Shown here: in pieces, positions 58,029 to 64,000 of the stretch
Numbering within the stretch: position 1 is the first letter of the stretch
How the letters are laid out: each line of letters opens with the position of its first letter
Assembly (NCBI GenBank): GCA_007644065.1
Contig: VJWN01000002.1
Coordinates: forward strand, 1,141,831-1,205,830
Direction: 5' to 3'
Source: Margaritispora aquatica
Taxonomy: Eukaryota > Ascomycota > Leotiomycetes > Helotiales > Discinellaceae
DNA length: 64,000 nucleotides
Notes under the pieces: generated by a model
Seen by the model: only the letters and a program-made list of their open reading frames with translations
The model's database searches: none
Told to the model about the DNA's origin: nothing
Program-made: the position numbers and the translations under genes

Positions 58029-59613
58029 ATGGATTTCCTTCACTTTGCTATGCGGCAATGGGCGTTTGGTCTTGGGGTAGTCTTTCTTGCAACATCCATT
58101 GGGATCCTAGCTGTCAATAAGGGCAAGCGAGAAGCAGTTCTTACTAGACTCAACCTTCATCGGAGAAGAGCTTCTGGAGCCTCCACACCGCCACGATCTT
58201 TCTCTCCAAGTAAGAAATCCTCGGTCTCTACAAGCGAACGACCAAGTTATGTCAATACATTCCCACCTTCTAAGCGGGAAGCACTGTCGGAACTCGCCAG
58301 ATCTGCCTCACCTGAGAACGCCAAAATCCTTGCCAAAGCGTCACCATCAGGAAACTATTTAGAGAGAGACCCTTTGCCAATGACGGCATCTTATAATGTT
58401 CCAGATGCTCCTATCAAGTATACTCCTACTGGATTCTCAACGACTGAGATTAAGGCTTTGGGTGACTTTCCTGCCTATGATGTTCTGAGTGGTGTGCCTC
58501 TACCAGAGGCATATGAGAGTTTCAACATCGAGAAAGCTTTGCCAAGACCTTATCGACCTTTCAGATGGGCATATCACCAAACTATGTGTAAGTCGTTTCT
58601 CGTTGTTCTAAGTATTTTGTGCTAAACTTGGTGTAGCTTTTGCCAAAATGGAGACAAATTGGTGGCTAGAGGTTGACAAATCCTACGTCAGCATCATCAA
58701 GACACGCCAAGATCTCTTTCAAAAGTACGGGAGCATGGTCCTCGACTACCTGCCAGGTTCAGAACTCTGCTGCAAAGAGCTAATGGAAATGTGTCTCCAA
58801 TTCTACTGCGCTCGCTACCCCATGCACTTCTCCCTCTCCGCCGACAAGAAAGTCTTCCACAACAACCTCCTCAACACTACCACGGAGATCAAGCGCTTCC
58901 ACCCCCTCCACGTCCTCCTCAACAATGTCCCCGAGGACTTTGCCATCGTCTTGAGGAACGAGCAAGACGGCATGTACTACTTCCGGGCCGGCGTGGTCTG
59001 CTCCTCCATCGGCTGGAACGTCGGCACCAAGATCGGCATGCAGCTCGAGGAGATACACAAGCCGATCCCGGACTACAAGGCCAAGATGTCCTTCAGCATG
59101 GATCGCTTCTTCAGTAAGCTCAACACCAACGCGCCTATTCAGCGCGGTTCCTGGGGCCTCGAGGTCGGCACGCCGCTGTTCATGCCACCTGGGGATCCAC
59201 ACGAGAAACTACGCGAGGCGCAGCAGCCGGGCGTCAAGATCGAGGACTGCCACCTGCGTGTTGACTGGCAGACACTGCGCCGGCTGCCACTGAGCGCGGG
59301 TGTCGTGTTCAATTTCACCGCGCTATTTACGCCTGTACAGGAGTTTAGGGACGAGCCGTATATTCCTGCGCTGCTGCTGAAGATTTTGAAGGAGGGCAAG
59401 AAGGAACTCATGGAGTACAAGGGTACCTGGCATGTGGAGCATGTGTGCGTCCCGGCATTGGAGGAGTACGCGAAGGAGCAGTTAGAGAATGGGGTGGTGA
59501 GAGGCGAAAAGTGCGAAGATGGGACGGTGGGTGAGTGGGAGGTTACTACGTTGGCGGAGAGTCCGTATTTCCCAAGATGGGAGGAGAAGTGGCATCGTCA
59601 GCAGGAGTTCTAG
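58029..59613 (+). CDS. DUF3445 protein, haem-dependent oxidative N-demethylase alpha-subunit-like (two exons)
   Basis: The exons read 58029-58587 and 58637-59613, giving 511 residues. An N-terminal hydrophobic helix (WAFGLGVVFLATSIGILAV, about 11-29) is followed by a basic Ser/Arg linker, suggesting a membrane anchor with the catalytic part in the cytosol. The C-terminal 360 residues match the DUF3445 family (FRWAYHQTMS at the splice join, METNWWLEVDKSYVSIIKTR, HPLHVLLNNVPEDFAIVLRN, SIGWNVGTKIGMQLEEIHKP, IQRGSWGLEVGTPLF, LRVDWQTLRRLPLSAGVVFN). Bacterial members carry haem and a PAS-like fold and demethylate dimethylamine, or are subunits of related oxygenases; the fungal substrate is unknown. 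The second exon is markedly GC-rich at wobble positions (58800-59300) compared with its flanks. The start ATG lies in an ORF open further upstream, chosen for the anchor. Confidence 0.85.
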
Positions 59614-62600
59614 ATTCTCGTTTGAACATATGAGGTGGGTGAGTGTTGGCGAGTAGTGTGAGAAGGAGGTGGTTGGAAAGGTTGAGCCTCTATGGGCGCA
59701 GTATGAAGGAGGAAGTGGGAGATGGCGTGCGAGTCTTCAAGCGAGCAATACGATGATTGTGCACAATGATACGCGAAGGACATGAACATGAACGCAAATG
59801 AAACGAGAAATAATTCCAATCTATCTACCAACTCAAAACGTATAAATCTCATGTAGCCGTGAGGGATACTGAAATTACTGCAAGCGATTGTTTGGTGCTA
59901 GGAAAGCTAAGCTTTTCAGTGGCGTGGCATGGACATGGAGGCTGTCGGTAGTTGTGTGGTATTCAACAGGTAGTGCTGGGCAGGTGGCGGTCTATCATGG
60001 ATAATGGAGGAGTGGTTGCACGCATCCATGGAACGGGTCTGTTCAATCACCGAAACTTTCTTGCCCTCGTACTGCCGTCCTTACATGCAATAGTTGCTTG
60101 AACGTGCATGTGGCGCAGGAGAGTTAGGTTGTCTCAAAGAGAGATCTGCTGTTGAGTAAGGATTATAAGAAGCAACGAAGAACTGAAGAGTGATACTGGA
60201 CCTCTCCTGACATGCGCCCCAAGAATGAGACGGAACTTGAGTCGGGCTTGGAATGCTTGGGTTTTTTTCTTTTGTGACTGAACATAGGATTTGGGATGGT
60301 GGAAATTGGAAATCTCCTTGCTTTTCGAGCGGAGGTGGAGAAGGGAGGACGTCTCATCAACCGTTCACAACCAGCAGCCAGCTAAATTTAACAAAGCCAA
60401 TAGATGACCTGAGTAACTTATGGAAGGAGGCAAAGTCGGTGGGGTGATTGTGGGGAGTGGTGTGCTTAATTGTCGCTGTATTGCATTGAAAGATGACTGT
60501 GCCTGTGCGTATACTGTAGATCAAACCAACCGAGCTTGAGCTGCTTTCTGTTGCCAGCACGCCTTGAATAGATCTGCCGTCTTCTATAATTTAGTGGATT
60601 AGCGAATCTAGGCTTGTGGCGTGGGAACTGGACTGATCCTATCAGAGATGATTTGTTGCTCTACCAGCCGTGAAATCATGGTTGATCTACTGCTCTATCA
60701 TTGTCTTCTTATACATCCCAGCCTTCACGTTGGAATGAATGTTCTGGAGAGGTCTGGATGCGCAGTACTAGACTTTGATTCGAGGGCTATTGAGCGCCTA
60801 TGAATCATGGCGACGTGTGTGTGTGGCAACACTATGGAGAAGCTCATGGATAAAGCGTTGTCAGCATGTGAGTTTTGTCTGCACATTCAAGTGTCACACT
60901 GCATTATTTAGTATAAGCCGACGGATGACAAGGTGCGCACTTACCAAAAAGAGATGCTAGTGTATCTCGATTTGGGATGAAGTAGCTCGAAACAGTGGCT
61001 TTCTCGGATTTTGGGGGGTTAGGCCGAAAGTTGATTGAGAATATGAAGCTGGGGCTGAGTTTTGGGCTGAAATCGAGCGCGGTTGAGATGTTCTAAGTGT
61101 TGAAGAGAAGAGTGCTTGGCTTTCTTTTCTATATGCCTGCAATCAGTTGGGGTTCTAGAAACGTGAAGATGACATTCTTTGACTTGAGCGGAGTTTTCCC
61201 CCGACGTTCATGACAGCAATGCATCTTGCTCGCTTATATGATAGAAGCTGTTTAAACCCACGCATTGGATTTCTTGGTAGCAGAGATAGTTGCAACGAAT
61301 ATTCAGAGGCAAATGACTGAAATTCAAGCGGCAACCGTCATGTTTGAGATTCACATAGAAGTTCAGCTAGCTTGCTTGACAGCAGAATCGACACACGTAA
61401 GCCACCTTGTGCAAGATGTAATGACATAGCTCCTTGCACAGCTGAGATGATGCCAGTTCTTGAGATACTGTCTTTGTCTTCAACGGTAGTGCCGAGTAAG
61501 TTTTGCTCTAGATATCCATGCTCATAAGATATCCTTAAGCAATCTACGAATAGACTCAATTTTATGTTCGATTTCTTGTGCAAGCTTTGAGTTTTGAAGG
61601 ACAAGAATTCTTGAAGTTTTGCAGAGGAGTTACCACTTGGGTTCCAAAGATAACTTTCGCAAACCAGCTGCTCTGTACTGACACAAAATTAACTCTTTCC
61701 TTATTACAATATTTTTGTAATCCAACACCATTATTTGGTATTTTGAAGAGATCTCTCTTGCCGTGATATCATAAAGTTCGACTTTCACCACCAAGAAAGC
61801 AGAGTAATAATTTAATTACGATACCGCCATGGTGAAAGATCTAGAAATATCTTGCTCTTCATCCCGTACTCTTTTGAAGGCGGTGTTGGATGGATTTGCG
61901 AAGGGCAAGGGGCAGAAGAGCGCATTCCCACTACAACGTATAAAATGTGGTTCATTTGTCTGAGGTTTCTGTGAAGTATCTTCTGGCATAAGATTACATT
62001 CGAATTTTTAGGGTGTTTTAGCACTTGCCAGGAAGCCGCATCTCTCTTTATGTTGTTATGATCAACTTTGACAACAAATGTATAAGTAACTGGCAAGGAA
62101 CATTGTGTGGCAAGAAAACCGCATGGGTACCTGAGAAAATCAGATCATACTCTGAGACTCAAAATTCCAAATGCTCATCACAGGCAGCCAAAACGCCTCG
62201 CTGAAGGATTCTCATCAATATCGCCGTCGGGTTGATAAAGTTTGATTGGGCCGGAATATACGACCGTGGGACGAGCCCCCTTCGATCGATCGACAAGCCT
62301 GGAAGCCTCCCGACGGAAAACTTTCTACGAGGAATCATTTAACACCACGAGTCTTTTCTGTTCATCTTATCAAGTGCATCGATCTGCAGCTTGAATATAT
62401 GCATGCCGCTCGTAGTCCCTGCGTTTGGTTAGCTACCTAGCGTACAATAGATTTTAAAGTATACCTAAACTTGACTGGTGTTGTTTTGCATCCTGAACTC
62501 CTTAATTGGGAAATTTCATTTGATGAAAGACACTTTCTTCATGCCATTCGCTCATCAATTGCAAAATCTCAAGTGCGAAGTATTGAGCAGGTCCAGGTGT

Positions 62601-63645
62601 TGTTGCTTACCGTTGAAAACGTGACACTTTACGCTATGCCAGCGCTTGCAGTCGCCTCTCGCGCCATGTTCAACATGGTATAGTTAGGGTTCCTTTGGAT
62701 CGGATCTCTCCTATAATATATTTTAGTGAGATCATCCGACAGCGTGAGGGGTTATTTGCTTTTCAATCATGTTTTCATGAAAAAAATGTTTTCAATTTTC
62801 ATCACGTACTGTACTCCGGCAGCTACTGGAATCGAGGGAGCTTCAGCACTTATACGAAAAATTGTTGGCTAAGGAGTCTCACCAAACCGAACGAACGATC
62901 CGAGCTATGGCAAGTAGCAGGTGAGGGTATCCTGATTTTGGTTCCGGTACTGATGATTAGCTAGGGCTTAGATCGAGAACTTAAAGATGTAGCATAGGTA
63001 TCAAACCTTTTCCATCGGACTCGGCCATACCTCCGTGTTCTCTGGGATAGCAAGAATCTTTCTGATTCGGTCAATGATGCCCCATCTTCATGCTTCTACA
63101 AACCAAAACCATAACATCTCAGATTTCATCAAGCAGCGACAAATCACCAACTCGTCTCATTTGCCTCTCTGCCATGTGTTTGGCAGCCTCGCTTCCCTGT
63201 TACACCTACTCAACCCAGCTTACACGGTGAGCCCAGGCGAATCGCGCTGTTGGGTTCTTGGTGACTGGTTCTATTTACCAGCAAGCAGTGTGCCCAACGA
63301 CGAAGTAGTTTTGAGCAAAGCAACAATGCTACTTTGTGCGTTCAAAAAGCTCCTCTTCACCACCATCGTTCTTTTCGGAATTCTACATTATTAAAGACGT
63401 CACCTTTGATGAAATACCTCATTCACAGCCGACGCCAGATCAGTTGCCAGACAGACATCAGCAACAGACATCAGACATTGCTACCCCCTCGTTGACCATC
63501 TTGACTCTCCGGAGTATCAAGGTGGCCTGATATCATCTCTAGAGGCAATAGTCATAGTAGGCCACATCGGTCCCGCTACTTCTATCTTGTACTGGACTGT
63601 ACCCACAAAATTCTTGCTGCAACAGACACAGAGCGGACAAGTATA
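59614..63645. other. Four-kilobase gene-empty region
   Basis: No gene supported in about 4 kb. ORFs reach 119 codons (63035-63394) but show no family motif, good start context or compatible partner exons. Unlike other intergenic parts it has few microsatellites. It could hide an unrecognised non-coding transcript, a decayed element, or the long promoter of the Zn2Cys6 gene. Confidence 0.45.
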
Positions 63646-64000
63646 ATGAACCCAGACTCAGGCAGCAGCGCGAGTGCTGGCTCTGCTCCACCAGCAAGTA
63701 GTACTAGTAGTAGGAGAGAAAGAGGATCTATAGCCAGCCAAGCATGCGAGACCTGTAGATCAAGGAAACAGAAGTGCGATGAGCAACGTCCAAAATGCGG
63801 ACTTTGCACAAGAATCAACAGTCCTTGCAACTATAGGGAACCACAGCCAACGAAGTAAGTGAAAGGCACCAAGACCCAGATACCGTCTAAAGAGTCGTTC
63901 GACTACCCTTTGCCAAAAGAAATGGAACGCCGGACTTACTCTTAGTTTCCAGGAAAGACAAGACCCTCGTTGAAATCCTTGACAAGTTACGAAATCTTGA
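63646..64000 (+). CDS. Zn2Cys6 transcription factor, 5' part, cut by the right edge
   Basis: Exon 1 (63646-63854) encodes a Ser/Ala/Pro-rich start (MNPDSGSSASAGSAPPASST), then a complete Zn2Cys6 cluster in two contiguous pieces, ACETCRSRKQKCDEQRPKC and GLCTRINSPCNY, with spacing C-x2-C-x6-C-x6-C-x2-C-x6-C at about residues 33-60. The donor GTAAGT and an acceptor at 63952 join it to KKDKTLVEILDKLRNL, the start of the linker and coiled-coil dimerisation region usual in this class, which runs off the window. Such fungal nuclear regulators bind CGG half-sites. The target genes cannot be told; no pathway cluster is visible on its left. Confidence 0.88.

Noticed and set aside
63035..63394. 119-codon ORF before the Zn2Cys6 gene
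   Set aside because: Irregular composition, no family signal, no compatible splice partner.

Overview
The window is nuclear DNA of a filamentous ascomycete (Pezizomycotina). The evidence is short introns (about 47-136 nt, with GT-AG or GC-AG ends), a fungal-type MPH1, CDC6 and calnexin, a Zn2Cys6 regulator, and intergenic DNA full of CCTA-type short repeats. A leotiomycete is my best guess, but that rests on general resemblance only. I see no prokaryotic features, transposon ORFs, CRISPR arrays, rRNA or convincing tRNA.

Layout, left to right: an edge-truncated hypothetical gene (-); phosphomannomutase (+); a WW-domain plus PhoD-type phosphatase (-); CDC6 (+); a gene-poor stretch at about 9.7-17.2 kb with one doubtful small gene (-); a SAM plus HMG-box protein (+); methylthioribose-1-phosphate isomerase MRI1 (+); calnexin (-); methylthioribulose-1-phosphate dehydratase MDE1 (+); an ACR3 arsenite exporter (-); the MPH1/FANCM helicase (-); an intracellular GH15 glycosidase (+); a membrane-anchored histidine-phosphatase-like protein (+); a medium-chain reductase (-); a giant Trp-Gly repeat protein of about 2,950 residues (+); a DUF3445 haem-dependent demethylase-like protein (+); a repeat-poor empty stretch at about 59.6-63.6 kb; and the start of a Zn2Cys6 factor (+) cut by the right edge.

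Most genes are unrelated housekeeping or metabolic genes, not a cluster. Two relationships stand out. MRI1 and MDE1, which catalyse consecutive steps of methionine salvage, lie on the same strand with only calnexin between them. CDC6 and MPH1, both genome-duplication or repair genes, each carry a cluster of ACGCG (MCB-like) elements just upstream, which suggests G1/S control by an MBF-type factor.

The most unusual object is the giant gene at 47233-56637. It encodes about 37 tryptophan-centred repeats (mostly WG/GW) between acidic Pro-Glu and lysine-rich blocks, followed by an 11-copy tandem array of WG plus charged helix, and an Arg-rich tail. It looks like a multivalent disordered scaffold. 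Exon structures were deduced by reading frame, splice consensus and family continuity, and are not experimentally supported.
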